A DNA stretch of 64,000 nt, from assembly GCA_903846015.1 (NCBI GenBank), contig CAIMZS010000627.1, positions 1 to 64,000 on the forward strand, in the 5' to 3' direction. Below the pieces are notes generated by a model, which had not been told where the DNA came from, made no database searches, and worked only from the letters and a program-made list of their open reading frames with translations. The position numbers and the translations under genes are program-made. How positions within the stretch are numbered: the first letter of the stretch is position 1; each line of letters begins with the position of its first letter. The stretch is from an uncultured Anaerolineae bacterium. GTDB taxonomy: Bacteria; Chloroflexota; Anaerolineae; Anaerolineales; Villigracilaceae. Below, piece by piece: positions 10,202-21,384 of this stretch.

Positions 10202-12799
10202 ATGGGATTAAGCGAACTCTTACAACTCTGGCAAAGCGACAAAAACACCGCCCCAAATGTCTCGACATGGCGGGTTCTGTCGGCGCGCTCGGCTGAGCTA
10301 CGCGAACTGCCCGGCGAACTGCCACCCGAACTGGCATCCGCTTTACACCAGCGCGGCATCCTTGCTCTGTACAGTCATCAATTGGCCGCCTGGGAATACG
10401 CCAGGAACGCTGAAAACGTAGTTCTCGCCACCGGCACCGCCAGCGGCAAGAGCCTGGCCTACAATCTTCCGGTACTGGCGAGCCTGTTTGACGATCCGAC
10501 CGCGCGCGCGATCTACCTGTTCCCCACCCGCGCCCTGACCCAGGATCAATATGCCGGGTTGGGCAGCCTGCTAACGGGGACGAGCGCCCGCCCTGTAAAT
10601 TCACTGGCAACAATCAAACCGGCTGTCTATGATGGTGATACTCCACAGGCTTCGCGTTCGCTAATTCGCAAAAATTCACGCATCATCTTCACCAATCCCG
10701 ACATGCTGCATACCGGCATCCTTCCGCATCACACCAACTGGGCCGAATTCTTCCACGGTCTGCGTTTCGTTGTGATCGACGAGATGCACACCTATCGCGG
10801 CGTTTTTGGCTCACACGTGGCCAATGTCATCCGGCGTCTGAGGCGCGTGGCAAAATTCTACGGCGCAAATCCACAATTTATCCTGACATCCGCCACCATC
10901 GCCAACCCGGCTGAACTGGCGCAAGGGCTGATCGATGCCCCGGTGGCGTTGGTGGCAAAGGATGGCTCAGCGCGCGGTGAGCGCCATTTCCTGATTTACA
11001 ACCCACCCGTGATAGACGAAGCTCTCGGTCTGCGCAAGAGTGCCATCCAGGAGAGCGTGCGGCTTGGGCAAGATCTGCTTGCTCAACATGTGCAGGCGGT
11101 GGTATTTGCCAGGTCCAGGCGCAGTGTGGAAATCCTGCTCAAATATTTACAGGAGGCCTCACGGCCCAGATCAGCCCCAACCTACACCAGCGCCATCCGC
11201 GGATATCGCAGTGGTTACCTGCCAGCCCAGCGGCGCGAGATCGAGCGCAGCCTGCGGGATGGCAGCGCCCGGCTGGTGGTCGCCACCAATGCGCTTGAAC
11301 TTGGCATCGATATCGGCGGCTTGGGAGCAGCCATGCTGGTGGGCTATCCCGGCACCATCGCCAGCGTCTTGCAGCAATCGGGCCGGGCCGGGCGCGGAGA
11401 AGCCCCAGCTATCTCACTGCTGGTGGCAACCCCCAACCCACTCGACCAATTCCTGGCGCACCACCCTGAATACTTTTTTGCGCGGTCGCCTGAACGGGCA
11501 TTGATCAATCCCAACCACCTGTTGATCCTGCTCAACCATCTGCGCTGCGCCTTGTTCGAGCTGCCGTTTGAAAAAGGAGAGCACTTTGGCGGGGTCAATG
11601 TGGATGAATTTCTCGATTTTCTGGCAGCCAATAACGAAGCCCACGCCTCCGGTGATAAATATTTCTGGATGGCGGACGCCTACCCGGCTGCGACAGTTTC
11701 GCTGCGTTCGGCCTCACCAGAAAACATCATCCTGCACAGCGATGATGGCAATGGCCCAAAAACAATCGGAGAAGTGGATATCGAATCGGCATTCTGGATG
11801 GTGCACCCGCATGCCGTCTACTTGCACGAAGGTCAGCAATATTTTGTCCAGGATCTGAACCTGCAGACCCATGCCGCCATGCTCATCCCGGTAGCGCTGG
11901 ACTATTTTACCGAGGCACTCAAAGAGACCAGCGTCAGCCTGGTAGCCCCCGGCGTTCAGGCACACATTCCTGGCGGCGAGAAGGCCTGCGGTGAACTGCA
12001 GGTCACCACCCAGGTGACTGCTTTCCGCAAGCGCATGTGGTTCACGGGTGAAATTCTCGGTCAGGAAGCGCTCGACCTACCCCCCACGGACCTGCTCACT
12101 GTTGGATACTGGATTAAGATCGACGAAGAAACTGTGCTGACCCTGGCTGCGAACGGGTTGTGGAGCAACTCACCCAACGATTACGGCCCGGAGTGGCCCA
12201 GAATTCGTGAGCGGGTGCGCGCGCGTGATGGTTATCTGTGCCAGGTGTGCGGCACGCCTGAAACGGCGCGCCAACACGATGTGCACCATAAAATCCCCTT
12301 CCGGCAGTTCATCCGCTCCGCCACACCAGAGGCGAGCCTGCTGGCGCGCGCCAACCAGGTCGATAACCTGGTGACGCTGTGCCCGGAGTGCCACAAAAAA
12401 GCCGAGCAAAACGTGCGCATGCGCAGCGGGCTGGCCGGGCTGGCCGCCATCCTGGGACAGCTTGCACCTCTGTTCCTGATGTGTGACAGTGGTGACCTGG
12501 GGGTACATTTTGATCCCCAGGCTGGCTTCACCGAGGGGGCTCCAACAGTGGTGCTGTATGACCTGGTGCCGGCAGGGATCGGGTTCAGCGAGAAGTTATT
12601 TGAAATTCACACCGAACTGGTCGCCAGGGCACTCGAACTGGTGCAGGCCTGCCCGTGCGAAGATGGCTGCCCGTCGTGTGTGGGTCCCGCTGGCGAAAAC
12701 GGATTGGGCGGCAAGCAGGAAACCCTGGCGATCTTAAAAGAGCTGTCAACCGCGCCTCGATTGACCACAGATGGGACAAATCAGGCGGGTTTACCCTGA
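10202..12799 (+). CDS. DEAD/DEAH-box helicase of MrfA/DUF1998 type with embedded HNH nuclease motif
   Basis: 'ATGTASGKSLAYNLP' (motif I), 'IDEMH' (II), 'SATIANP' (III), 'QQSGRAGR' (VI); C-terminal Cys cluster CPCEDGCPSC; HNH-like CQVCG...HDVHHKIPFR...LCPECH. Confidence 0.9.
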   Translation: MGLSELLQLWQSDKNTAPNVSTWRVLSARSAELRELPGELPPELASALHQRGILALYSHQLAAWEYARNAENVVLATGTASGKSLAYNLPVLASLFDDPTARAIYLFPTRALTQDQYAGLGSLLTGTSARPVNSLATIKPAVYDGDTPQASRSLIRKNSRIIFTNPDMLHTGILPHHTNWAEFFHGLRFVVIDEMHTYRGVFGSHVANVIRRLRRVAKFYGANPQFILTSATIANPAELAQGLIDAPVALVAKDGSARGERHFLIYNPPVIDEALGLRKSAIQESVRLGQDLLAQHVQAVVFARSRRSVEILLKYLQEASRPRSAPTYTSAIRGYRSGYLPAQRREIERSLRDGSARLVVATNALELGIDIGGLGAAMLVGYPGTIASVLQQSGRAGRGEAPAISLLVATPNPLDQFLAHHPEYFFARSPERALINPNHLLILLNHLRCALFELPFEKGEHFGGVNVDEFLDFLAANNEAHASGDKYFWMADAYPAATVSLRSASPENIILHSDDGNGPKTIGEVDIESAFWMVHPHAVYLHEGQQYFVQDLNLQTHAAMLIPVALDYFTEALKETSVSLVAPGVQAHIPGGEKACGELQVTTQVTAFRKRMWFTGEILGQEALDLPPTDLLTVGYWIKIDEETVLTLAANGLWSNSPNDYGPEWPRIRERVRARDGYLCQVCGTPETARQHDVHHKIPFRQFIRSATPEASLLARANQVDNLVTLCPECHKKAEQNVRMRSGLAGLAAILGQLAPLFLMCDSGDLGVHFDPQAGFTEGAPTVVLYDLVPAGIGFSEKLFEIHTELVARALELVQACPCEDGCPSCVGPAGENGLGGKQETLAILKELSTAPRLTTDGTNQAGLP

Positions 12800-12808
12800 G
12801 ATATAATA

Positions 12809-12841
12809 ATCAACCCCAAAACAAGTTGTTTTGGGGTTGAT
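12809..12841. terminator. Perfect inverted repeat between convergent genes (bidirectional terminator candidate)
   Basis: ATCAACCCCAAAACA-AGT-TGTTTTGGGGTTGAT. Confidence 0.75.
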
Positions 12842-12860
12842 CTTCGATCTTTATCTTAAA

Positions 12861-14033
12861 TCAAGGGGTGGTAAAGGAAATTTGCAACAGCATACCACTG
12901 CCAAACCTGACCATGTCACCAACGCCATTGTTGTTGGTGACATTTTCATTAAACTGCATCCTGAGGCGGATACGCGAGCTGCCAACCAAAGACTGAATGG
13001 CGCCTTTTAACCCATTTGCGCTGGCATCGGCGTTCAGCTCAGCCAGGTTACACCAACGCTCCAGTGCCCCGCTGGTGGCGCCGCCAAAATAATCGCTGGC
13101 ATCGACACTGCCGTAATCCTGCTGGTACAGACGCAGACAGCCAAGCGAAAAGGGACTGCCGAGGGTATCATACCCAATGAATTTGATCTTGACATCCAAA
13201 ACGGTGGCCCCGGCGGGCAGGGCAGAGATATCGAAACTGAGAAAACCCTGCTGGCCGATATTAGTATCCGAATCGCCCACATTGGCAAAGGTGAACACCA
13301 CTCCAGTGGAGCGCACCGAGCCAGTCTCACCGGCAACTAGCGGGGCGTTGATCATCCCAACCGGTGGGGGCAAAGCAGGAAGGGTCGCGGTGGCAGTAAC
13401 GGTCGGCGTCGGTGGCATACCAATGATCTCCACCCAGAATGGCCCGCTGCTCAGCCCAAAAACACTGCCAGCTTGATCGCGCAGCTTCCAGAAGCCTTTA
13501 TAAGTCCCGGCTGCAGCGGGTGCCGTAAGATTAACAGAAATATCAACAGTCTGGTCGGGCGCAGTTGAACCGCTCAGGGCCTGGGCAGCCGGGCCACCCA
13601 TCGCGTCACCGTGATCGAAAACCAATTGGTAGCCAGACGTCCAGGTACAAGAGCCAGTGTTCTTCAAACGCCAGGTCTTTGTAAACGCCGCGCCGGATTG
13701 CAGGTTTGTGCCGTCCGGAATGCTGACATCATCAACAAACTGGACACTGTTGCACGGGATACTGGTACTGGTGGCGGCTGGCTGTCCTGGCGCCAATGTG
13801 AGCGAAGGCAGTACCACTGGAGACTGTGTTGGCGCAGCGCCAACACCAGCTTGACCAGGAGTGGCAGTTACCAGCGCGGGCTGCGGGCTGGCAGACATTT
13901 GCGCCACCACCGTTTGGGCCACACCAGTGGATAACGCGCTCGGATCAGGCTGATTGGCGGATGGCAGATTGCAGGCCAGCATCGCTGCGAGCAAAACCAG
14001 GGCCGCAAGCCAGGGGATCATTTTTCTCTTCAT
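12861..14033 (-). CDS. Lipoprotein with NBR1-type Ig-like (FW) domain
   Basis: Lipobox 'LLAAMLAC'; 'DVSIPDGTNLQSGAAFTKTWRLKNTGSCTWTSGYQLVF...' typical NBR1-Ig block. Confidence 0.8.
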   Translation of the reverse strand: MKRKMIPWLAALVLLAAMLACNLPSANQPDPSALSTGVAQTVVAQMSASPQPALVTATPGQAGVGAAPTQSPVVLPSLTLAPGQPAATSTSIPCNSVQFVDDVSIPDGTNLQSGAAFTKTWRLKNTGSCTWTSGYQLVFDHGDAMGGPAAQALSGSTAPDQTVDISVNLTAPAAAGTYKGFWKLRDQAGSVFGLSSGPFWVEIIGMPPTPTVTATATLPALPPPVGMINAPLVAGETGSVRSTGVVFTFANVGDSDTNIGQQGFLSFDISALPAGATVLDVKIKFIGYDTLGSPFSLGCLRLYQQDYGSVDASDYFGGATSGALERWCNLAELNADASANGLKGAIQSLVGSSRIRLRMQFNENVTNNNGVGDMVRFGSGMLLQISFTTP

Positions 14034-14770
14034 TTCATTCTCCTCATTTACCAGCAGAAACCACCTGCCCTGACACTTTCATTGGCGTGGATGGGACGGG
14101 GATTCTCATCAATTTTATTGCGTGTTTAGTCCAGGATGCTGCATGAAGTGTTTATCCCAAAAATTGATTTCACCCCTGAAACTGTGAAGGGGCACACAAC
14201 TATTATATCCTCACATTTATCCACCTGCATTATTGCAAAAGTGTTTCCCAAGAATTGAAGCTTCTCTTAATTTAAAGGATACCGAACAAACACAGGACCA
14301 GGAGTGCAGTTCAACGAAAAGCGAGAGCCATTTGTGGTGAGCGCCGGCTCGCGATGCCCGGGAATATAGGAGTGGTTGCGTGAGTAAAATTGTTCAATCT
14401 TTATCTGATCATAACAATATCCTTGAATTTCCTTCGTGGATTTTGTAGTAAAGATGGTTTTCGCAGTGGAAGCAAAATTAATTTCGTTAAAAAATAATTC
14501 CTGGTGAGTAAAACAAGAATATAATAACCTGCAAGTTAGGTTATTTGGCCAACTCTTTTTTACGGAAAATGAAAGTATGCTGGAAGCACCGGTTCAACAA
14601 AGACCAAAAGCGCCCATGTTGTGTAAAACAGTTCACGTTAAAATTCAACCAAGACCGGTTCGATTTAAGCATGCAAAACGTTGGTCAGGAATGGAAAGCA
14701 ATTGAACGGCATTTAGTAAATAAAAAGAACACAGCGCGAAACATTATTTTTTTTACAGGATTCTAAATCC

Positions 14771-15988
14771 ATGCATATTCTTAGAAACAAGGTGTTGGTA
14801 TTTCTGGCCTTCTATCTTGCAATTTTCTACTATTTCGGTGGATTAAATTTCGAACTGGCAAAGGATGAATTACATTTCTGGCCAACTGTATTGGAATTCA
14901 GCAAGAGCTACAACCCCTCGCTTGAAACTCTGCGAAATTACAACGAACTGAATACCCCGCTGCCTTTTTATTTGTTCGGGATAATTGAGAAAGTGACCCA
15001 GGCCGGTCCACAGGCTGGGCGGATATTGAATTTTTTAGTTTCATTTGTGATCATCATCCTGATTGTAGCGAACAAAGGAACAAAACCACTGCTGTTTGGC
15101 ATCGGTCTGATCTCGTTTCCGTATTTCCTGGGGACAAGCATCTTTTTATACACAGATATCGTATGCTCCATTTTTGTTCTGACGGGATATTTGGCTTATA
15201 AAAAAAATAAGCCTTTCATAGCGATGGTGTTGTTTGTTCTTGCGATAGCCTCGCGTCAATATATGGTCGCGTTTCCGGTCGGGATTCTGGCTGCCCTGGT
15301 ATTTTCGCGCAAAAAGGACCTGCCCTTGTTCATCGCTATGAGCCTGGCAACCCTTTCGATCATTCCCTGGATGCTGCTGTGGGGAGATTTTGCGCCACCC
15401 GCAGCAATAACCGCGCAAAACCTGGCAAACACTTCCGTACTGCATGTCTTCCCGGATCACTCACTTTATTTTATGAGCTGCTTAGGTTTTTATTTTGTAA
15501 TCATCGAATACTTTTTCAAAAACGGTTTCCAAATTCCACGATTGGGCAGCTTAAAAAGAATCCTGCTGATCCTGGTGATCACAGGTGCGTTTTTTGTAGT
15601 GTTCCCCCCGCTCGGAAATATCAATTATGAAATCCCGACCATGGGGTACCTGGACAAGGTGTGCCGCATTTTCCTTTCTGACAACATGAGGATGTTTGTG
15701 TTCTTCGTTCTGGCTGCGCTGGCAGTGCTCAGATTTTCCAGCAACACCCCCGAAACGTGGTTATTCTGGGCCAATGTTGGCATCATGGCGAAAGCGCATA
15801 TCGGTTGGGATAAATACATCCTTCCGCTGCTGGTATGCCTGTGGCTGAGTGATGCATTCAATCAGACCGCAATAGAGGCTGCATATCCCAGAAAAGTCAT
15901 AACCAACAAGATAGAAACTTGCAATGACGAGATCGGTGTTCCCGATGAAAGATCAGCATTTAGCAAGTCGAGCCTGGCAGACTCATAA
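14771..15988 (+). CDS. Polytopic membrane protein, possible GT-C/ALG10-like glycosyltransferase
   Basis: 405 aa, many TM segments; 'AKDELHFWPTVLEF' N-terminal acidic loop as in GT-C proteins. Confidence 0.55.
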   Translation: MHILRNKVLVFLAFYLAIFYYFGGLNFELAKDELHFWPTVLEFSKSYNPSLETLRNYNELNTPLPFYLFGIIEKVTQAGPQAGRILNFLVSFVIIILIVANKGTKPLLFGIGLISFPYFLGTSIFLYTDIVCSIFVLTGYLAYKKNKPFIAMVLFVLAIASRQYMVAFPVGILAALVFSRKKDLPLFIAMSLATLSIIPWMLLWGDFAPPAAITAQNLANTSVLHVFPDHSLYFMSCLGFYFVIIEYFFKNGFQIPRLGSLKRILLILVITGAFFVVFPPLGNINYEIPTMGYLDKVCRIFLSDNMRMFVFFVLAALAVLRFSSNTPETWLFWANVGIMAKAHIGWDKYILPLLVCLWLSDAFNQTAIEAAYPRKVITNKIETCNDEIGVPDERSAFSKSSLADS

Positions 15989-16111
15989 ACGATAAAGACA
16001 ATTGAAGGAAATACAATCGGTTTTGTATGGTTAAATCAGGTCTGCTTATGCTAAAATGTCTTTGTCCGCAATCCAGATGAATTGATTATTCAAAGATCAG
16101 AGGAGAGAGTC

Positions 16112-17839
16112 ATGAAAACATTACGCCCCATTTATTTAATCGTGGCATTCATGTTGATCGTTGGTATGGCTTGCAGCCTGTTCTCAGCGCCGAGCACCCC
16201 CACAAACAACGGCAACACCAGCCCAACCGCTGCGGCTGCTCCTGCCGCAACAACCGAACCCGCCGCCACCAGCGCTCCGCAGAACAGCGGAGATGGAGCC
16301 ATAACGATACTTGATGATGCCCAAAAAGCAGTCGTCCAGATCGAGTCCCAGGGTACTTTTGTCGACCCACAGGTTGGGCTGATCGTGAACGGCGCCGGGC
16401 GCGGTTCGGGTTTTATTATTGACCCAACCGGTATCGCGGTCACCAACAACCATGTTGTGACTGGCTCAGCCCTTCTGAAAGTGTGGGTGGAAGGCGTGGA
16501 ACACAACGCCCGCATTCTGGGCGTCTCTGAATGTTCCGACCTGGCGGTGATCAAGATCGATGGCGGGCCTTTCCCATACCTGAAATGGTATGGTAATGCA
16601 GCCAAAACCGGTCTGGAAGTGTATTTGGCCGGGTTCCCGCTGGGAGAACCACAGTTCTCGCTGACCAAGGGCATCATCTCCAAGGAAAAAGCCGACGGCC
16701 AAACCAGTTGGGCCTCGCTGGACCACACACTGGGTCATGACGCCACCAGCAACCCTGGCAACTCCGGCGGTCCGTTAATCACGGCCAATGCCGAAGTGGT
16801 CGGGGTCAACTACAGCGGGAGAGCATCCGCCAACCAATATTTTGCCATCGATGAAGCCACCGCCAAACCCGTGGTGGATCAATTGACCAAGGGCCAGGAT
16901 GTCGATTCAATCGGTATCAACGGCACCGCGATACGCTCGGATGACGGCAAACTTTCCGGCATCTGGGTAGCATCGGTGAAATCTGGCTCTCCAGCGGACA
17001 AGGCCGGTGTAAAACCGGGCGATATTCTGTATCAGATGGAAAACCTGGTGCTGGCTACGGATGCAACCATGAAAGATTACTGCACCATCCTGCGCAGCCA
17101 CAAACCCGAAGATACCCTGTCTCTAACGGTGATCCGTTACGCCACAGGCGAACTGCTCGAAGGCCAATTGAACGGTCGTGAGCTGGCTGTGACCGGGAAT
17201 TTCAATACCGGCAGCAGTGGCAGCAGCGGTAGCAGCGGTAATTCTGGCAGCAGCAGCGGCGGAGCAGATTACTTTACCGAAACGTTTGGTTCCCAACTTT
17301 CAGACAAACTATGGACCATCACTCTTTCCGGTGACAATCAGAAAAAAGCAACCTATGGCGCCGAGAATAACCAGTTCAAGATCGACCTGGAAGGCGCGTT
17401 CACCAAGGTGTATGTTGAATATCTGGCGTATCAATACCCCGAAGTGCGCGTGGATGTGACCACCTATAATCGCGGTAAGAATACCGGCGCAGTGTTGTTG
17501 TTCTGCCGCGCCACCAGCGATGGCTGGTATCAAGTCCAGATCGCGAACGATGGCCGCTACTGGATCCAGGCCTTCGATGCTATTGGTCTTGTCAAAAAAG
17601 GCATCAACTTGATCGCCAACGGCGGCTCCAACCGCATCAAATCCGGGCGCGAGCAAAATGATTATGGCCTGATCTGCAGCGGAGATACCCTGACCCTGGT
17701 GATCAACGGGTACGAAGAAAAGTCGATCAAGGATACCAAATATCATTTCCTGACCGGGAGTGTTGGCTTCGGACTGGAATCGGTCGATTCTTTACCCATC
17801 ATCACCCTTTTTGAAAACTTCAAGATCAGCCAGCCGTAA
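16112..17839 (+). CDS. Secreted lipoprotein HtrA/DegP-like trypsin-like serine protease with PDZ domain
   Basis: 'GSGFIIDPTGIAVTNNHVV', 'SDLAVIKID', 'TSNPGNSGGPLI' triad; PDZ 'GSPADKAGVKPGDILYQMENL'; Ser/Gly linker; ATG at 16112 after AGGAGAGAG. Confidence 0.9.
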   Translation: MKTLRPIYLIVAFMLIVGMACSLFSAPSTPTNNGNTSPTAAAAPAATTEPAATSAPQNSGDGAITILDDAQKAVVQIESQGTFVDPQVGLIVNGAGRGSGFIIDPTGIAVTNNHVVTGSALLKVWVEGVEHNARILGVSECSDLAVIKIDGGPFPYLKWYGNAAKTGLEVYLAGFPLGEPQFSLTKGIISKEKADGQTSWASLDHTLGHDATSNPGNSGGPLITANAEVVGVNYSGRASANQYFAIDEATAKPVVDQLTKGQDVDSIGINGTAIRSDDGKLSGIWVASVKSGSPADKAGVKPGDILYQMENLVLATDATMKDYCTILRSHKPEDTLSLTVIRYATGELLEGQLNGRELAVTGNFNTGSSGSSGSSGNSGSSSGGADYFTETFGSQLSDKLWTITLSGDNQKKATYGAENNQFKIDLEGAFTKVYVEYLAYQYPEVRVDVTTYNRGKNTGAVLLFCRATSDGWYQVQIANDGRYWIQAFDAIGLVKKGINLIANGGSNRIKSGREQNDYGLICSGDTLTLVINGYEEKSIKDTKYHFLTGSVGFGLESVDSLPIITLFENFKISQP

Positions 17840-17856
17840 AAAAAAAAATAAAAAAA

Positions 17857-17892
17857 CAAAACAGGTCGTCCTTTGCGGGGCGGCCTGTTTTT
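17857..17892 (+). terminator. Rho-independent terminator after htrA-like gene
   Basis: AAACAGGTCGTCC-TTTGCG-GGGCGGCCTGTTTTT. Confidence 0.8.
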
Positions 17893-18010
17893 ATTTTTTC
17901 TATATGACGTTAACGTTTTTCTATTATTGATCGATTATCCTTGATTTATTCTAACAACAAGCACGAAACCAAACCTTAAACTGAATTCGTATTAAATCAA
18001 GGAGAACGCG

Positions 18011-19903
18011 ATGGGAAAAATCATCGGCATTGACCTCGGCACCACCAATAGTGTTGTCGCTGTAATGGAAGGCGGACAGCCAACCGTAATCACAACTGCA
18101 GAAGGCGGGCGACTCTGCCCATCTGTTGTTGCTTTTAACAAGAATGGCGAAAGAATGGTCGGACAGACCGCCAAGCGCCAATCTGTGATCAACTCAGAAA
18201 ATACCATTTACTCCATCAAACGCTTTATCGGACGCCGTTTTGAAGAGACCGATGCCGAGCGCAAAATGGTACCCTACACCATCATCGAAGGCCCCACCGA
18301 CGATGTGCGTGTGAAAACACCGATTAACTCCAAGGAATACAGCCCGCAAGAGATCAGCGCGATGATCCTGGCCAAGCTCAAGGCTGACGCCGAAGCCTAC
18401 CTGGGCGAGAGCGTCACAGAAGCGGTCATTACCGTGCCGGCGTATTTCAACGATACCCAGCGCCAGGCCACCAAAGATGCCGGCCGCATCGCCGGGCTGG
18501 ATGTCAAGCGCATCATCAACGAACCGACCGCATCAGCTTTGGCATATGGGTTGGACAAGAAAAACAACGAAACCATCCTGGTCTTTGACCTGGGCGGCGG
18601 AACCTTTGACGTATCCATCCTGGAAGTTGGCGATGGCGTCATCGAAGTCAAATCCACCAATGGCGATACCCACCTGGGTGGCGATGACTGGGATCAGCGC
18701 CTGACCAGTTGGGCATGCGATGAATTCCAGAAAATGGAAGGCATCAACCTGCGCAACGACCGGCAAGCCCTGCAGCGTTTGCGCGAGGCCGCTGAAAAAG
18801 CCAAGATCGAGCTTTCGACCATGATGGAAACTGAACTCAACCTGCCCTACATCACCGCCGATGCCAACGGGGCGAAACACCTGGTGATCAAGATCACCCG
18901 CGCCAAATTCGAGCAGATGACCGACGATTTGCTCAAGCGCTGTGTGCATCCCTTCGAAAACGCGCTCAAGGATGCCGGTCTGAAAGCCAGTGACCTGCAT
19001 GAAGTAGTGCTGGTGGGCGGTTCCACCCGTATGCCGATGGTCTCAGACCTGGTGCGCAAACTGACCGGCAAAGACCCCAACAAATCCGTCAACCCCGATG
19101 AAGTCGTGGCTGTTGGCGCGGCCATCCAGGGCGGCGTTCTGGGCGGCGAAGTGCGCGATATCCTGCTGCTGGATGTCACTCCGCTTTCTCTCGGCGTTGA
19201 AACGCTCGGCGGCGTGATGACACGCATGATCGAACGCAACACCACCATCCCGGTCAAGAAGGCTGAAACCTACTCGACCGCCGCCGATAACCAGACCGCC
19301 GTCGATATCCACATCATGCAAGGCGAACGCCCGATGGCGGCCGATAACATGTCACTTGGCCGCTTCCGCCTGGATGGTATTCCGCCATCAGCGCGCGGTG
19401 TTCCACAAGTGGAAGTCACCTTTGATATCGATGCCAATGGCATCCTGCACGTGACTGCCCGTGACAAAGCCAGCGGCAAGGAACAGAAGATCACTGTGAC
19501 TGCCTCAACCAACCTGAACAAAAGCGAGATCGATCGGATGGTGAAAGAATCACAGGCGCACGAATCCGATGACAAGAAGCGCAAGGAAGTGATCGAAGCC
19601 CGCAATATCGCGGACAACCTGGTCTACCAGACCGAAAAGGCCATGCGTGACCTGGGCGATAAGATCAGCTCAGGTGAACGCGGCGAGATCGAAGCCAAGA
19701 TCAACGATGTCAAGACTGCGCTGACTGGCGATGATGCTGCGCGCATCACCAAGACCAGTGAAGACCTGCAAAAAGCATTCTATGCCGTCAGCGAAAAGCT
19801 ATATGGACAGGCAGGCCAGCCTCAACCCGGCGGCGGCCCAGGCGGGCCATCAGCCCCCGACCCGGATGCCGATTTCATCGACGGCGAAGTCAAAGACGCG
19901 TAA
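18011..19903 (+). CDS. dnaK: Molecular chaperone DnaK (Hsp70)
   Basis: [22 protein letters not shown]...; '[14 protein letters not shown]'; 630 aa. Confidence 0.98.
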   Translation: MGKIIGIDLGTTNSVVAVMEGGQPTVITTAEGGRLCPSVVAFNKNGERMVGQTAKRQSVINSENTIYSIKRFIGRRFEETDAERKMVPYTIIEGPTDDVRVKTPINSKEYSPQEISAMILAKLKADAEAYLGESVTEAVITVPAYFNDTQRQATKDAGRIAGLDVKRIINEPTASALAYGLDKKNNETILVFDLGGGTFDVSILEVGDGVIEVKSTNGDTHLGGDDWDQRLTSWACDEFQKMEGINLRNDRQALQRLREAAEKAKIELSTMMETELNLPYITADANGAKHLVIKITRAKFEQMTDDLLKRCVHPFENALKDAGLKASDLHEVVLVGGSTRMPMVSDLVRKLTGKDPNKSVNPDEVVAVGAAIQGGVLGGEVRDILLLDVTPLSLGVETLGGVMTRMIERNTTIPVKKAETYSTAADNQTAVDIHIMQGERPMAADNMSLGRFRLDGIPPSARGVPQVEVTFDIDANGILHVTARDKASGKEQKITVTASTNLNKSEIDRMVKESQAHESDDKKRKEVIEARNIADNLVYQTEKAMRDLGDKISSGERGEIEAKINDVKTALTGDDAARITKTSEDLQKAFYAVSEKLYGQAGQPQPGGGPGGPSAPDPDADFIDGEVKDA

Positions 19904-19921
19904 GCAAACAAGATCAATATC

Positions 19922-19958
19922 AGTGGCGTCCATCGAATAGATGGACGCCACTTTTTTG
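19922..19958 (+). terminator. Rho-independent terminator after dnaK
   Basis: AGTGGCGTCCATC-GAATA-GATGGACGCCACTTTTTT, perfect 13-bp stem. Confidence 0.9.
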
Positions 19959-19995
19959 TTTACCGTTTTGCTATTTACGCTTTATAATCCTTCCC

Positions 19996-21384
19996 ATGTT
20001 AAACAAACTCCCCCGTTTTGCTCGTATTCTGCTGGCCCTGATTGCCATCCTGATCCTGGCCTTAGCGGTATACAATATTCCGTATGTTAATGATCGCCTC
20101 TCATGGAGGTTGGATGATCTGCGCGCACAAATCAGCAGCTACTTCCTGCCACCCCCCAGCGCAGTTTTCGTCCCGGCGCAGCAGGCCCAAATCGATATAA
20201 TCGTGAGTGCCACCATGCTGGCGATGCGCACACCCACCACGACGCTCACCCCAGCCATCAGCCCCAGCCCGGTCGGACCCACCTCCACTCCAACCATCAC
20301 ACCCACCCCAACCATCACGCCCACCCCGCTGCCAGGCAGCGTCACGCTTACTGGCGTGGTATATGTCGACCAGACCGGCGGCTATAACCTGTGCGGCCCT
20401 TCCAACCTGACGATGGCGCTCAAATTCTGGAAGTGGAAAGGCACACGCGACGATATCCTCAAGGTAATCAAGCCGGGAATCAACGATTCATCCCTGATAT
20501 TCTGGAAGCGCGGCAAGTCTGATAAGAATGTCATGCCCTACGAAATGGTGGACTATGTCAATGACCAGACCAATTTCCGGGCACTTTCACGCTATGGCGG
20601 CAGCCAAGATGTGATCAAGGGCTTCATCGCCGCCGGTTACCCGGTGCTGATCGAAAAGGGTGAATTCCAAAAGGACACAACTGGGATCGTCAGTTGGATG
20701 GGTCATTACCAGTTCATCACCGGTTACAGCGACGCCTCAAAATACTTTCTGATCCAGGATACTTACCTGGACGGGCCGAATTTCAAGGTGCCTTACGACA
20801 AGTTATACAATGAGTGGCGCGCCTTTAATTACCTGTTTATCATCGTGTATCCTATTGACCGCGAAGAGAAGGTGCAGGCTTTGCTGGGGAACTGGGCGGA
20901 TGTGGATTGGGCCAACAAGCACGCCCTGGAAATCGCCGATGCAGAAACCAAAACCATGACCGGGTTGGATGCGTATTTTGCCTGGTTCAACAAGGGCACC
21001 AACCACGTTCAGTTGTTACAATACTTTGATGCGGGCACAGCTTATGATCAGGCTTTTGCAATCTTCCCGACCATCCCACTGGACAAAGATAAACTGCCCT
21101 ACCGGATGTTGTGGTATCAGACCGGCCCCTATAAGGCCTATTTCTACAGCGGACGCTATCAGGATGTCATCAATCTAGCAACCGTGACTCTTGGAACGGT
21201 CAAAGACGGCCCCACGCTGGAAGAAAGCCTGTATTGGCGCGGCATGGCCGAACAGGCCAGCGGAAACACGGCTGCCGCGCTGGCTGATTTCTCTGCCGCC
21301 AACCACCTCAACCCCAAAATGCCCGCCATCATCCAAGCCATGCAGTCTGTAGGCGCTGTGCCCGAGACACCGGTAAAACCATGA
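19996..21384 (+). CDS. C39-family peptidase-like protein with Pro/Thr linker and TPR-like C-terminus
   Basis: 'YVDQTGGYNLCGPSNLTMALKFW', 'SWMGHYQFITGYSD', 'IQDTYL' papain-like Cys/His/Asp order. Confidence 0.75.
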   Translation: MLNKLPRFARILLALIAILILALAVYNIPYVNDRLSWRLDDLRAQISSYFLPPPSAVFVPAQQAQIDIIVSATMLAMRTPTTTLTPAISPSPVGPTSTPTITPTPTITPTPLPGSVTLTGVVYVDQTGGYNLCGPSNLTMALKFWKWKGTRDDILKVIKPGINDSSLIFWKRGKSDKNVMPYEMVDYVNDQTNFRALSRYGGSQDVIKGFIAAGYPVLIEKGEFQKDTTGIVSWMGHYQFITGYSDASKYFLIQDTYLDGPNFKVPYDKLYNEWRAFNYLFIIVYPIDREEKVQALLGNWADVDWANKHALEIADAETKTMTGLDAYFAWFNKGTNHVQLLQYFDAGTAYDQAFAIFPTIPLDKDKLPYRMLWYQTGPYKAYFYSGRYQDVINLATVTLGTVKDGPTLEESLYWRGMAEQASGNTAAALADFSAANHLNPKMPAIIQAMQSVGAVPETPVKP

